DNA from: Eutreptiella sp. 'Long Island Sound 2002'
Lineage: Eukaryota; Euglenozoa; Euglenophyceae; Eutreptiales; Eutreptiaceae
Assembly: GCA_964036045.1 (NCBI GenBank)
Contig: OZ038382.1
Coordinates: 137,776,961-137,840,960 of the forward strand
Reading direction: 5' to 3'
Length of the DNA stretch: 64,000 nucleotides
The first letter of the stretch is position 1. Each line of letters begins with the position of its first letter. Shown in pieces: positions 13,901 through 23,047 of the stretch. The notes beneath the pieces were generated by a model. The model was not told the origin of the DNA, did not search any database, and saw only the letters and a list, made by a program, of their open reading frames with translations. Made by a program: the position numbers and the translations under genes.

Positions 13901-16047
13901 CCTCTGTAATCAACCACCAACCTCCACTCGCCCTTCTCCTTCTTGGGCACGATGAAGGCTGGGCTGGCCCATTCACTGTCGGAGGGTTCGATCCATCCCC
14001 GCTCAATGAACTCGGCCAACAGCTTCTTCATGGCCTCGGCCCGATCGCCCTGAAGTTGGTACTCCCGATAACGATAGATCTTCGGATTCGGCTTCAGCTT
14101 TATCTTCGCTGTGCCAAACCTCCCACGATCTGGAGGGTTCTTGTTGGCAACGCCACTGAATTGCCGCGGATAGGCCTTGATCAGCCTCTCCTTCAGCTCG
14201 GCGACCTTCGGGTTCTCCTGGGCCTCTTCAGCCGCTTGCTTCGGTATCGATACAACCGAACGCACTGCGGTGTAGGCCTCTTCTGGGTCCTGGTCCGACT
14301 TCTCCTCGTCCGATATGCCGTCTTCATCGTCGTGGGTCTCGACTCCCACCGATAATCTTCGAAGATTTGCGGCCTCGGGCTGGTGCTCGTCGCTACCGGT
14401 TCCCACTCTTGGAAAACCCCACGTTGGTGGGTCCGACCCAACTGGACCATCGTATCGGTCCGCGATGTGATCCATGACCCTCGCCACGAACTCGTCCTTC
14501 TCGTACTTGCCGGTGACCAACATCTTGTCATCCCACCAATGCGGAGATGTGACCATGGCCCGCCTTTTCTTGGCTGCCACACGGTCGTGCATCCCCATCC
14601 GCATGTAGTTGACGACGTCGTCGATCTCGGCGTGGGACAGGACGTCAATGCCATCAATAGGCTGATCCGTCCCCTCCTTGGGCTCAAACATGACCTTCAT
14701 GGGCACTGCCTCCACCCTACGGATGAATGCTTCATCACCCGTGGGCTGGGCTTGCGCCCCATCCACCAGGAAAGCCTTGGTACCCCACGCTTGACCCGGG
14801 GAGGGCATTGATACACCCTTGGCGTCGATGAACAACTCCTCCTCTGGCCCGAATGACATCTCGTTCAGGGTGATGGAGTCCAGCTTCGACTTGAGACCCT
14901 CCAGCGGACATGGGGTGGATCCTATGCCGGTTATGACCAGGATCCCCTTCGCCCTATCCGCGATGATCTTCTCCACCGTACGCCTGGTATTGTCCAGGGA
15001 GCCATGCCAATACATGGGCCCCCACTCCTTCAAACCCCAATGCCTGTGCCAGGCTGAGTCTCCTCGATGCCAATGCCTCCTACACTTCCGCAGAAGTGGG
15101 GCATCCCGGGAAGCAAAGACGTCCGTCTCGGGCGCTTCGGCTCCCAGCGTCTGGATCATCCTGGTATACACCTGCGGCGCCATTCCATACTCCGTGAGCT
15201 GAACTCCACGGTCCCCTCTGGACTTGGCACCCACAGCTTGCACCGCTTGGACGATCCGATCCTCTTCCTCAGCATTCCATTGGGAGGATCCGCATGCATA
15301 GTCCGTGGACAGCCATGTGAGGCATTCATCATCCTCCCGGACTAGCGTTGCGCGATGGGGAAGGGCTCCAATGGCGTTTGCCACCATGAAGTCATACCCC
15401 ATGATCATATCCCAATCAGTGATGTCGGCCACATAGAAGTTCCCGGATAGAATGCTTCTCTTCGCCTGATCAGGGCGGTTCAAGCGCTCATGCTCCCAGA
15501 ATTCCATACTGATGGTGGCCTCATGGGTGCCCCCACCCATGATCTCTCCGTTGGCGACCTTCAGGCGGACCGGTCTCCGGCTGGGCTGCAGGAGTTCCTC
15601 CTTGAACAACCCTCTTCGGACCAGGCTCACCTGGGCACCCGTATCCACCAACACATCCACCACCTTCTCCTCTCGTCCGCACCGTACTCGCACTTTCAAG
15701 TGCAACTGCCGCTCGTCGCCATGAGGTGTATGGACAACTCTCACGGCATGCAACTCTAGCACGTCCGGGTGCATCAGGACTTCGAGGGTATGGTCACGGA
15801 TGGTGTAGATCTTGGGTTGGTCCTGCCCGTCCACGGGGCTCTCCGTGGTCGCTTCTTCCTTCTTGCCATGTCCCGTACCCACATGTACTTCCCTTGGCAG
15901 GGCGCTCCAGGGGTTGGGAGTGGCGAAGCTCAGTGGTTTTGGCTCTTCCGGAGCCTTCTTCGGCACCCGATGTGCCTTCGCTTTCTCGGGGATTCCACTG
16001 ATTTTCGGAGGAGAGACCTCCGAGGTCCCACTCCCGTGGGGGCTCCT
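10981..16047 (-). CDS. pol: Gypsy Pol: protease, MTase-like region, RT, RNase H, integrase, chromodomain
   Basis: The frame is open for 1661 codons from a GTG at 15966, and on back to the gag UAG at 16048-16050; it has no ATG of its own near its start. Counting from 15966: aspartic protease VDTGAQ (Asp108). Then a DVFAS...W..W segment (278-345) resembling the degenerate adenine-methyltransferase-like domain of some retroelements. RT follows, with LDLKHGYHQ (Asp720) and FVDD (783-786), then RNase H TDAS (Asp948). Integrase has an HHCC finger (H1209, H1217, C1248, C1251) and D1281, D1356, E1392. A chromodomain occupies about 1590-1640 (YKVRWKGFAASRDSWEP). All catalytic residues are present, so the enzyme set looks functional. 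The stop is TAA. The chromodomain places it among chromoviruses and probably targets integration to modified chromatin. Confidence 0.96.
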   Translation of the reverse strand, partial: RSPHGSGTSEVSPPKISGIPEKAKAHRVPKKAPEEPKPLSFATPNPWSALPREVHVGTGHGKKEEATTESPVDGQDQPKIYTIRDHTLEVLMHPDVLELHAVRVVHTPHGDERQLHLKVRVRCGREEKVVDVLVDTGAQVSLVRRGLFKEELLQPSRRPVRLKVANGEIMGGGTHEATISMEFWEHERLNRPDQAKRSILSGNFYVADITDWDMIMGYDFMVANAIGALPHRATLVREDDECLTWLSTDYACGSSQWNAEEEDRIVQAVQAVGAKSRGDRGVQLTEYGMAPQVYTRMIQTLGAEAPETDVFASRDAPLLRKCRRHWHRGDSAWHRHWGLKEWGPMYWHGSLDNTRRTVEKIIADRAKGILVITGIGSTPCPLEGLKSKLDSITLNEMSFGPEEELFIDAKGVSMPSPGQAWGTKAFLVDGAQAQPTGDEAFIRRVEAVPMKVMFEPKEGTDQPIDGIDVLSHAEIDDVVNYMRMGMHDRVAAKKRRAMVTSPHWWDDKMLVTGKYEKDEFVARVMDHIADRYDGPVGSDPPTWGFPRVGTGSDEHQPEAANLRRLSVGVETHDDEDGISDEEKSDQDPEEAYTAVRSVVSIPKQAAEEAQENPKVAELKERLIKAYPRQFSGVANKNPPDRGRFGTAKIKLKPNPKIYRYREYQLQGDRAEAMKKLLAEFIERGWIEPSDSEWASPAFIVPKKEKGEWRLVVDYRGLNEQTEHDSYSLPLIDSILQKQQKKRIFTVLDLKHGYHQMPLHPDSRPCTAMSTPLGPMQWKVVPMGAKNGNAAFQRMMEDLLGPVRDCADPFVDDIIIGSGTENMTEDELIDAHEKDLRRVLSELDKHNMVCKPTKASLFVKEVEFAGHVVGHGQRRPMPGKLASLHHWEKPQTISELRSFMGFCNYYSGYVRMYAELSGPLHKMLQVGKFDGRKGSKKKLAWTPEAEDAFNSLKKQLLGQLGLFLVDPDKGFVLRTDASDYAVGAVLEQVRDDGTHVPVAFWSRILAEGQRRTWTAREKETYAIVCALRKWSGHIGLQPVVVCTDHQSLQSWHKEHVDTPSGPAARRARWHETFAKFDLSVIYVPGKDNTVADCLSRWAYPAGKALMDISSHGDAEETEEAKRIIEMEKVMEQEGVKCFVVMANRTDLAKFRGARVQAIREETLEQWMVAPVELVRLVLTEDWSDDYAASEHWSKYWNAVSAPSDDDWPEGLTEDGDKLFLKDKLLVPENRVEELIDHWHNAQLMHPGRDKMQQDLEWRFKLPPGYYAILDRYCSDCAVCRATKSPKHSTAGNPVYTAIPEAPMQSVAMDVFAMPEVTVEGETYDCVILAVDRHSGYIVAVPGKKSKKKDKKDKHGVGLQAKTVANAMIRHWLTIFDVPAVICSDRGSQFVGTWFRTMCKHMGIRHAKTVAYHSRSNGRAEVAGRQMFEKFRQLHIDEPGRNWYNSLWRVLQAYDDLPGPTGLSPHRILFLRDRVSRTLPWMNHGKVARDANAMMAEADDTAAKVCKALQDEHDKRAKYFKQGKVQKYALQDTVWVERHHKDVLSRHRQASWYVPGVIVRKVGQDVYAVRVGDNKILDRDHTQLRPRAPDPSGRPVTFEFTAGDVDSDDEGEDDDFTAENILADKPDPGTPGGRLYKVRWKGFAASRDSWEPPSSFVPRYTTVWMDYLKKKSISLDVKDVLVHLVAAVAP

Positions 16048-18069
16048 CTAGACTTGGCTTCCCGCAGCCCCTTCCGGCTGCGATCCGCCAGGACTTTGTC
16101 CACCACGTTGCTGGGCTCTGAGTTCCTCCAACGTCCTCAACATGTCCTCAGCAACCTCCTCGATCGACCTCACTCGTCGGTCTTGACCAGGTCCACCACC
16201 ATAGCCTCTTCCTCCGCCTTTTCCTTGGCCTTTGCCTTGGCCTTTTCCCCCGTCTCCGCCCTTCGCCTTCCAGTCGGAAATCCGCTGCTCCTTGGGCTTC
16301 TTCTCGGGGTGGGCTGCGAAGTAGGCCTTCTTGTCCGCCTCATACACCTTGCACTGACGGTGGTCGTGTGCATGGTTGTTTCCCTTGCCATAACAGACCC
16401 AGCATCCGTCGTGCTGAGACCTGTACTCTCGGAACGAGAGCGGTGGGTTCCCGATCCTCCTTGGCTCTTTGCCCTTCTTGGGTCCCACCTGGCTCCATCT
16501 GGACCGATCCTGCCCATTGTTCTTCACGTTGTGTGCCACAAACGCGAAGAAATGGGCCTCCTCGTGATCCTCCCGGGACCAGTGGTCTTGGCCACTTCCA
16601 CTACCATCCTCCGCTGAGTTGGCCGTGTCCTCCTGGATCTCCCGATGATGGCGGTCTTCTCGGTGGCCTCGTTGTCCATGACCATGTCGATCCTGCACGT
16701 GGGCCTCGTTCTTCGCATTGAGCTTCAACTCCACCGTGATGTACTTCACGATCTCGTCAAGGCTCATGCGGGCGAAGATGACTTGCATCCTCAGCGGCTC
16801 CCCGCGCCTCCACTCCACGTTGTTGAGGCGCAGCAACCTTTGCCCCATGGAGTCCCCGAATACCTCCACGTACACGGCGTTCTTCAGTCCCAACATCCGG
16901 TCGGGTTCGCCCAGGTTCCTCCTGAAGAACTCCATGATACCCGCATGGGTATCCTCCGCTGCCATGATCCTCACCGCCACCCGTCTCTTGGCGCGCTTCT
17001 TCTCCTCGTCCTCCACTCTCCTCTTCCAGCTGCCGGGGAGGAGGTCCTTCAGGAGGTGGCGGATCTCGCTGGCCTCGTTCCAATCCTCCACCAGCTTGAG
17101 GCATCTGCGGTACTTCCGCAGATACCAGTTCCACTCCCGGACCCGCAACTCACCCCGGTCCAGCGGCAGTGGAATGGACCACAGGTCCTCCAGCTTCTGG
17201 TTCGGAGCGTCCACCCGCTCCTCATCCTCCAGCCACTGGAGGCAGGCCTGCTCCGTCCGGATCAATCCTTCCCGGATCTGATCCCGCAGCTCCTCCTTGA
17301 GGTCCTGCGCCAGCCGGTGTGGGAATGTCCGGCATACCCACTTGTCCCGCGGCGCTCCCCGCATCTCGCCGACGACCTCCTCGGCGAAGTCCTCCCAGTC
17401 CAGGATGAAGTCATCCAGGTTGGACGGGTTCCCGTCGTAATAGGGGATTTTTATTCTCCTGAGGTCGTCAATCCTGATGGCGTCTCCGACGTGTCCAGCC
17501 ACCACTCCACCGAGACGGATACCACCTGTGGCCGGGGGGTGTGAGTACACTCCCCGTACATCCCTCTCCTCCATGGAGTGCGGTCCAGTTGGGCCTGAAC
17601 CCATGGGGTTTGGAATGCGGGAAGGATTTGCCCCATCGGCCGTCCATATCCCCGTATTGGGATCCTTCGCCAACAGGTTTCCGCTTGGATGGCCTCGACC
17701 ATGTCCGTCGGCGCTTCCCATGGTTCGCCCCTGCATGGTCTGGTTCTGGATCTCGATCTTCTCTTCCGCATAGACGGCCATATTCGTCGTGAGCGGTACA
17801 TCCTGGGCGGCATGGGACATCTGTACCGTCAGGCTCCTCGGGTCCGTGGTCACGTGCCCTTCCCGCATGGACCCAGCCGGTGCCGTGTGTTCCCCGAGCA
17901 TTGTGGATTCGCTGAACAGGGGAACATACGGCAGCGCACCCGGGTCAACACGCGGAGGCGCGTATGGTGCCTCTGCAGGGCCGCCCATGGGTTTCTCCAT
18001 GGCGCTCCTGAGGGTCTTAACCCGCTCCACCAGCTCTACCGCGGCCGGCTTTGCCGGGAGCTCCGGACC
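16048..18069 (-). CDS. gag: Gypsy Gag
   Basis: This frame lies between two in-frame UAG codons (18070-18072 and 16048-16050), about 673 residues. The first ATG is near 17999; the earlier 18030 start is a GTG. A capsid-like helical region (about 17450-16750) contains GNPSNLDDFILDWEDF and a long charged segment. It is followed by a His/Asp/Arg-rich stretch. A CCHC-type knuckle CWVCYGKGNNHAHDHRQC lies at 16351-16403, then a Lys/Gly-rich tail (GKGQGKGQGKGG). It packages the element RNA. It is in phase with both the leader ORF and pol, so expression by UAG readthrough is likely. Confidence 0.9.
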   Translation of the reverse strand, partial: GPELPAKPAAVELVERVKTLRSAMEKPMGGPAEAPYAPPRVDPGALPYVPLFSESTMLGEHTAPAGSMREGHVTTDPRSLTVQMSHAAQDVPLTTNMAVYAEEKIEIQNQTMQGRTMGSADGHGRGHPSGNLLAKDPNTGIWTADGANPSRIPNPMGSGPTGPHSMEERDVRGVYSHPPATGGIRLGGVVAGHVGDAIRIDDLRRIKIPYYDGNPSNLDDFILDWEDFAEEVVGEMRGAPRDKWVCRTFPHRLAQDLKEELRDQIREGLIRTEQACLQWLEDEERVDAPNQKLEDLWSIPLPLDRGELRVREWNWYLRKYRRCLKLVEDWNEASEIRHLLKDLLPGSWKRRVEDEEKKRAKRRVAVRIMAAEDTHAGIMEFFRRNLGEPDRMLGLKNAVYVEVFGDSMGQRLLRLNNVEWRRGEPLRMQVIFARMSLDEIVKYITVELKLNAKNEAHVQDRHGHGQRGHREDRHHREIQEDTANSAEDGSGSGQDHWSREDHEEAHFFAFVAHNVKNNGQDRSRWSQVGPKKGKEPRRIGNPPLSFREYRSQHDGCWVCYGKGNNHAHDHRQCKVYEADKKAYFAAHPEKKPKEQRISDWKAKGGDGGKGQGKGQGKGGGRGYGGGPGQDRRVRSIEEVAEDMLRTLEELRAQQRGGQSPGGSQPEGAAGSQV

Positions 18070-19158
18070 CTAGGCGAGGGGCTGTCGCTCCTCTAGCCTT
18101 CTCAGGCGTCCCGACATGTCCTCCACTAAGTGGAGGAGGCTGTCCACCACTTGCTGCTGCTTCTGCAGGGCCAGCTCCAGATTCTCCCGGTACCGGGCCT
18201 GATCCGCTCGCAGCTCCTCCATGTGGTTCTCCGCGGCCAACTGGTCGTCCAGGATCCCCGCGACGTCCTCCTCCAGAGCGTCCTTGGCGTTATCCAGGCG
18301 GTCAAGGTGACGCACGATGGCGTCCATCCCCATCTTCGGGTACTTGCCCATGAGGAAGGACACGTGCTCGCAGTGGCACGCAGCGTGCCTTCCGCCGGAT
18401 TCAGCGCAACCCGCGGTTCCCGGCACCTCAGACTCATCGCCCATAGGCGTATCGCCTATGGCGTCCGTCTCTGGTCCCGTGTGCCGGGGCACAGGTGCCG
18501 TCCGGGCCCTGGCTGGCCTCCCCAAGCCCTCCGCGTCGTGCTGCAGGGCGGGCTCGGGGGCCGTATGCGCCCTGGCGATCGGCGCGGACATCTCAGGCTC
18601 CGAAGGTGGCTCGTGGGCTGTCCCATAGCCCTCGGAGTGCCCCTCGGATTCCCACAGCCTGACCGGGCTGGGGTCCGTGTCCATAGCCCCGGCGTCCCTT
18701 GCCGCGGACTTGGGTGACCCGCGCTTCCGGTAGCGCCGGGCCCGTCCTCCACTGCTGCCTGAATGGCAGGCCTCATCAGAGTCCTCCGCGGCGGAGCGGA
18801 GGTTGCATGCCTTTCGGCAGCGACGCTCACACATGGAGACCAGGTCCTCCATGTCAGGTCCTCCTCTTCCCGAGTGTCGTTCTTCTCTTCGGGCTTCAAC
18901 TTCAGGAGTTCGCCATGCTCCTGAGCGTCTCGGCTCTTCTATGGCTCCAATCTCCGGCGTGGTCTCCACCGAGTCCACAATACGCACCCAGGGCGTACTT
19001 GGGCAGGGCTCATGAGGGCCCAAGTCCCCGAGTCGGCAGTTGGTAGGGGCAGCAGGTAAGCCTCTGCTACCATAAAGAAGGTCCCTACCAGGACCGGCCC
19101 CCGCTGTGCCCCTTCCGCCTGTAACCCCTGCTGATTTACTCCGGATCAACGATTGCAT
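18070..19158 (-). CDS. Gypsy leader ORF, in phase with gag
   Basis: The open frame begins at an ATG inside the 5' LTR (19156-19158), runs through the primer binding site and ends at UAG 18070-18072. The next in-frame ATGs in the body (near 18855 and 18685) are alternative starts. The protein is Arg/Glu/Pro-rich with a Cys cluster and ends in a coiled coil (about 18260-18080, leucine-rich with Gln/Glu). It could be an N-terminal Gag extension made by readthrough, or a separate protein. I recognise no family. Codon use matches gag and pol, which supports coding. Confidence 0.7.
   Translation of the reverse strand: MQSLIRSKSAGVTGGRGTAGAGPGRDLLYGSRGLPAAPTNCRLGDLGPHEPCPSTPWVRIVDSVETTPEIGAIEEPRRSGAWRTPEVEARREERHSGRGGPDMEDLVSMCERRCRKACNLRSAAEDSDEACHSGSSGGRARRYRKRGSPKSAARDAGAMDTDPSPVRLWESEGHSEGYGTAHEPPSEPEMSAPIARAHTAPEPALQHDAEGLGRPARARTAPVPRHTGPETDAIGDTPMGDESEVPGTAGCAESGGRHAACHCEHVSFLMGKYPKMGMDAIVRHLDRLDNAKDALEEDVAGILDDQLAAENHMEELRADQARYRENLELALQKQQQVVDSLLHLVEDMSGRLRRLEERQPLA
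19061..19072 (-). other. Gypsy primer binding site (initiator Met tRNA)
   Basis: On the minus strand TGGTAGCAGAGG directly abuts the 5' LTR. This is the exact complement of the 3' 12 nt of animal-type initiator methionine tRNA (CCTCTGCTACCA). The plant form would read TGGTATCAGAGC. The match is established knowledge of tRNA ends applied to sequence seen here. Confidence 0.9.
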
Positions 19159-21428
19159 TCCTCAATTTCCAGGGTCCAAATCCAAAAATATAGAAATAAA
19201 ATCCTCCTTCAACCCTGAAACAGCAACCAGATCCCACAAGTACAGCAATAACCCAATTCACAATCCAAATCAGGCTGCGGGCTTTCGTTCAGCACACCGG
19301 TATTCCCACGGTGGCGGGCATGTACAAGAATTGCACCAAGGAAGAAAGCCCTGAAATTGGCATATGAACACAAATGAAGCAAAGTTGGGGAAAGAGGTAA
19401 ACAGACACATTCACAACCATTAACCCCTCATTCCCTGGACTCAAGACCTTCCCTTGACTCACCAACATATTACCCTGAACCAGGTCAAATGAGATGGCTG
19501 AATACCCTATGTCAAAAGTCACTACATAAACCCCAAAAATGTGTTCACTCCCAAGCCTCTAAATCCTAGCCCAATTGGTGGGGTGGCGTGTCATGGCCTA
19601 GAGTGGCACTCAGGAGCATGCCCTACCCTGACATAACCTTGGTTGGACTCGGAGTCGAATGGGCTTAGAGAAATGACCTATGAGTTTGAACTCATAACAT
19701 GTCAAAAAACTGCCAATTCACACCATATTGGCCATGTATCAAATATATGCTCAAAATTGAGGTTACTACTTATCCGAAGGCTCAAAGCATGCATGGAATC
19801 GAAGTCTAGTATTCATGGAGGATAGAGACCAAAGGCCAATGCCCATGTACATCCCCACTTTACCCTCGAAACCCCTTCAGATATGGGCGCCACGCACTGC
19901 CCAAGTCAGCCCATGATCTTGAGACCAATTCTTGAAATCCTTCGTGCGCCAAGCCAAATGGAGTACGCGATCCGGCATATGGTGGTGTTCAACTCCAAAG
20001 CATATGCCAACATATGAACAACATACCATGGTTCGACTCTCCATAGGCTTCTTGCTGTTAGCTGACCAGGTAAGTACACAAAATGCAAAAATGAGCAAAA
20101 ATTGAGGTCAAAAACATGAAAATATGACCAAATACAAAGTTGTCATGATAGTATATCTCTATGCTCACCCATGATATCCGCTCATGATTCAATACACAAA
20201 TGATTCGAATCATTTCCGAACAATTCCCCCACTTGGATCCCCAATCGGGCGCATGGAGATACCTTCGCCACTAATATCTACATGCCCCATGAACATGGGA
20301 GTGCACCCATGGATCTCTTTGTCAAACATACCATGAGCAATACATATGCGGTAGACTTGGTCTAGCGCTTTGAATTCCACAATTGGGACATGGGCAAAGC
20401 CCTCGTCACGTATGGCTCCCCATCTTTTCAGCCACACGAAGATATATAACATGGGCGTGAGCATATCAAACATATACCATGCATACAACACATACCCTCA
20501 AAATATGGCTCCCACCATGATATGCCATGTCCCTCCATTGACATAACTTCACGTTAAAAATACGTAGGAACCCAAGGAAAGTTGCTATGCAACCCCAACA
20601 CTCATGCAGCAAACTCGAAAGTCGCATTAAAATATTCGGTTGCACGGTCCAAGAGTTACATATCACTTTATACCCTCTTGACCCTTATCCCTTGCTACAC
20701 CGGGCATGTGTGCGCACGAAAGGCGTTTGATGCTTCCAGAATTAACTTGAGACTAAGGCGCTTGCAACCCAACCTTACTTATTCTCTTTCCTCACACTCG
20801 CGCGTAGATATGGTCCTTCAAAGTGGTCCCACGATTCACTTTTGTTTCCCTTATATCTCCAAGTCAAATGGGTGGCAAGTATAAGGGAAACCTGATTCGG
20901 GCATAGGGAAAAGAGTATGACCGCTCGAAGAAGTCCAAATCAAGTGCGGCGATGTCGAAGTCGAAAATCCGATTTCGACATCGCGAAAAATTCTGATTAA
21001 AATTTCGAGTGCTTATTTAGAGAATTGCGGAAGCAACGAACCCTTTGCTGATGAGATCTGACCCTTCAACGGAATATCCGTCAAAATATCTGGAAATAAC
21101 AGTTAACCAATCGGTTAACGCAAAATCGCGAGCCAACTGACAGTCACCGATACATTGACCATCAGAACGAAAGGCTGAAAAATTACGGGAACATTATGAT
21201 AATAAAACCCTGTTGATTCCTGATATTCCGATATATAAATCTCCGCTGGCGGCGCCTCGGTTCTGAATATGGCCGCTCATAGCCGAAATGGCCAAACCTA
21301 TCACACTATCACATCGGGTTAGATCAGGTGGATGGGAGAGTATGATATCAGCCAATGGCGGCTTGCCGGCACATAGATACACACCCCAAGTGACCCCAAG
21401 ATGGCCACGGGGGTCCGAACCGGCTTCA
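19073..21428 (-). repeat. Gypsy 5' LTR
   Basis: This is the direct copy of 8232-10587. The element RNA should start in this LTR and read toward lower coordinates. No clear TATA box was assigned with confidence. Both ends are fixed by alignment with the other LTR, by the primer binding site on one side and by the target duplication on the other. Confidence 0.93.
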
Positions 21429-21432
21429 CCAC
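21429..21432. repeat. Target-site duplication, right copy (Gypsy)
   Basis: CCAC follows the 5' LTR and matches 8228-8231. The next base (21433) opens the codon that follows 8231 in the LINE-A frame. Confidence 0.75.
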
Positions 21433-22131
21433 CGATGGTACGCACGCCGCTCGATCCACGTCCCCACAAGATACACCAAATGCATCTGTGGCCACGCGGA
21501 AGAAGAAACCTGGGACCACTTCAAGGTGTGCCCCGTGTACCGAGGACTGGACACCATCACAGACTGGAACCCAACCAACACGATCGCACAGCACGCCCGA
21601 TGGCTGACACGGTCCCCGGCGACCCAGCAACTCACCAACGTCCTCAAGCAGACAGAGGTACTCGAGGCGGTCCGCCGGGGGCTCCTCCCCACTGCCGTCT
21701 AAACCTGGCTACGCACCCACGCGCAGAACCCCCAGGCCACAGCGGCGCACATGCAACGGACAGCCGTTGCCAAGACAGCGGAGCAGCTCACATACCGCAC
21801 CGGCAAATACCTGCAGCATGCAGCCACCCTGCCCCAAACGGACCAAGCCCACCTTCTCACACTTCTGTTCTACCAACCGTGAGAACCTCCCCGAAGACAC
21901 ACAACCCAACACGGGACCCCCACGACGCCTAAACACCATCCACCGGGCACAGCGCCGAACGGCACACACGGGCACCACAGGCACCGCACACACGCCGGCC
22001 AGCATGCGCGCGCCGCCAGCCCCCACTCCCCCACGCCACCGTCCGTTCACAGGTACCGCCAACGGCCAGCCAACGCATGCCCCCTCTGCGTACGCCAGCG
22101 GCTACCACAACAGGCCCTACCCTGCAACCCA
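21433..22131 (+). pseudogene. LINE-A ORF2 tail: zinc knuckle and first half of RING-like finger
   Basis: Joined to 8231, this block continues the LINE-A frame with a CX2-type knuckle (CICG, then H and C; 21481-21534). This is the finger normally found after the RNase H of LINEs. The frame keeps coding character past a TAA (21700-21702) and a TGA (about 21881) and reaches CPLC (22078-22089) and LPCNP at its end. These are the first ligands of a RING-like finger completed at 33259. TE-1 follows directly. Two nonsense codons and no frameshift are seen in 700 bp. Confidence 0.75.
22127..22131. repeat. Target-site duplication, left copy (TE-1)
   Basis: ACCCA precedes the left terminal repeat; the right copy at 33254-33258 is ACCTA, a one-base mismatch. 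Removing TE-1 and one copy joins codons CCA and GAC in frame. Confidence 0.6.
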
Positions 22132-22154
22132 CTTAGGCGTCTCAAGTTGCATGG
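22132..22154 (+). repeat. TE-1 left terminal inverted repeat
   Basis: Twenty-three bases match the reverse complement of 33231-33253 with one mismatch (position 9). The match weakens inward. Confidence 0.85.
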
Positions 22155-22324
22155 GCAAAAACGAAGGAAAAGGTAGGAAAATGACAGGTTTCCAAAGGCA
22201 TCAAACATAGTTGTTTTGATGGATATTTTAAAACCGTCGCAAACAAGTATGGCAGAATAAATATTTCTATAAGAATGATGTGTCCCATTGGCGAGACAGG
22301 GAAAAGTATTGTTTGGTGACCATT

Positions 22325-22633
22325 CTTTGCGCGAGGCCTCGCGCAAAGACGTTCATTTGTGTCAGATTAATGTGCTACAGCACGACGCATTAGGCAGGTT
22401 GTCGAAAAATGGAACCCTGTCATATTTATACATGTAACTTAGTACCATTATCAGGATTGCGTGATAGAGATAGATCTATTAACGAATAAACTGCAACAAT
22501 GTTGTACCCAAGAATCTTGAAACGTTTGAATGTTCCGGAACAAACTGCAGTTTCAAGCGCGAGGCCTCGCGCATGGAACGGCGCATGAGAAACATTAAAG
22601 CTTTGGTGATCATTGCGCGAGGCCTCGCGCAAT
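22325..22633. repeat. TE-1 palindromes, 5' cluster (three copies)
   Basis: Copies lie at 22325-22348 (24-nt perfect palindrome), 22557-22572 and 22612-22633 (22-nt perfect). The core is GCGCGAGGCCTCGCGC. They lie upstream of gene A, in subterminal or leader sequence. The flanks differ between copies, so the palindrome itself is the repeated unit. Confidence 0.9.
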
Positions 22634-23047
22634 GGAGGTCACAAGCGCTCATGGAAACCAAAAATGGACAGATCCACCAACTACACAGAATGTGCGTTCC
22701 CTTGATGCGGCGCTGCTGCATGGGCGCCCATACAGGTCCCGCCGGCATCTCCGGTTTTCATACTGTGGTCACTGCTGGCTTCACTGCCCAACAGCGATGG
22801 TAGCGCGCCGCAACTGGCTACCGCAATCAGGATTAACTAGTCAAATGTTGGATCACCAGACAGTTACAGGTAACCGAAAATGGTCGTTGCGACAAGCGAA
22901 TCACAGAATAAATGGTCGCGCGAAAACTGTGTGACAGGTTGATGCTTGAAATCAAGAAAGTTTTTCAAACAGCGATCTTTACATAGATACAGGTACGCAT
23001 TTATTCTTCACAGCAACAATGCCCCTGCGAAAAGAGGTGGACCTTGA
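22634..23047 (+). other. TE-1 leader region before gene A
   Basis: No convincing ORF. Upstream exons of gene A may lie here, since the gene A frame is open only from a TGA at 23045 and lacks an obvious ATG. A CAG at 23062-23064 could be a splice acceptor. Confidence 0.4.

Larger units (their letters stand above)
8232..21428 (-). mobile_element. Ty3/Gypsy chromovirus, full length
   Basis: This element of about 13.2 kb has two 2.36-kb LTRs, a primer binding site, a polypurine tract, leader, gag and pol ORFs and a C-terminal chromodomain. It is flanked by a 4-bp duplication (CCAC, 8228-8231 and 21429-21432). It lies antisense inside LINE-A, and removing it restores the LINE-A frame from the RNase H into the zinc knuckle. 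The LTRs differ at only a few dozen sites by eye (roughly 98% identity) and pol is open throughout. The insertion is therefore young compared with its host element. Confidence 0.95.

Noticed and set aside
10981-15966. Alternative genetic code, given the many in-frame stops in the window
   Set aside because: The youngest element has an uninterrupted 1661-codon pol, TE-2 exons are stop-free, and all three stop codons appear as interruptions in the decayed elements.
11180-18096. Many plus-strand ORFs opposite the Gypsy element
   Set aside because: They are shadows of gag/pol on the other strand, with no domains and the codon pattern of the antisense strand.
22573-22803. Short ORF starting MERRMRNIKALVIIARGLAQ
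   Set aside because: It reads through a palindrome, has no homologous character, and its frame is not continued in gene A.
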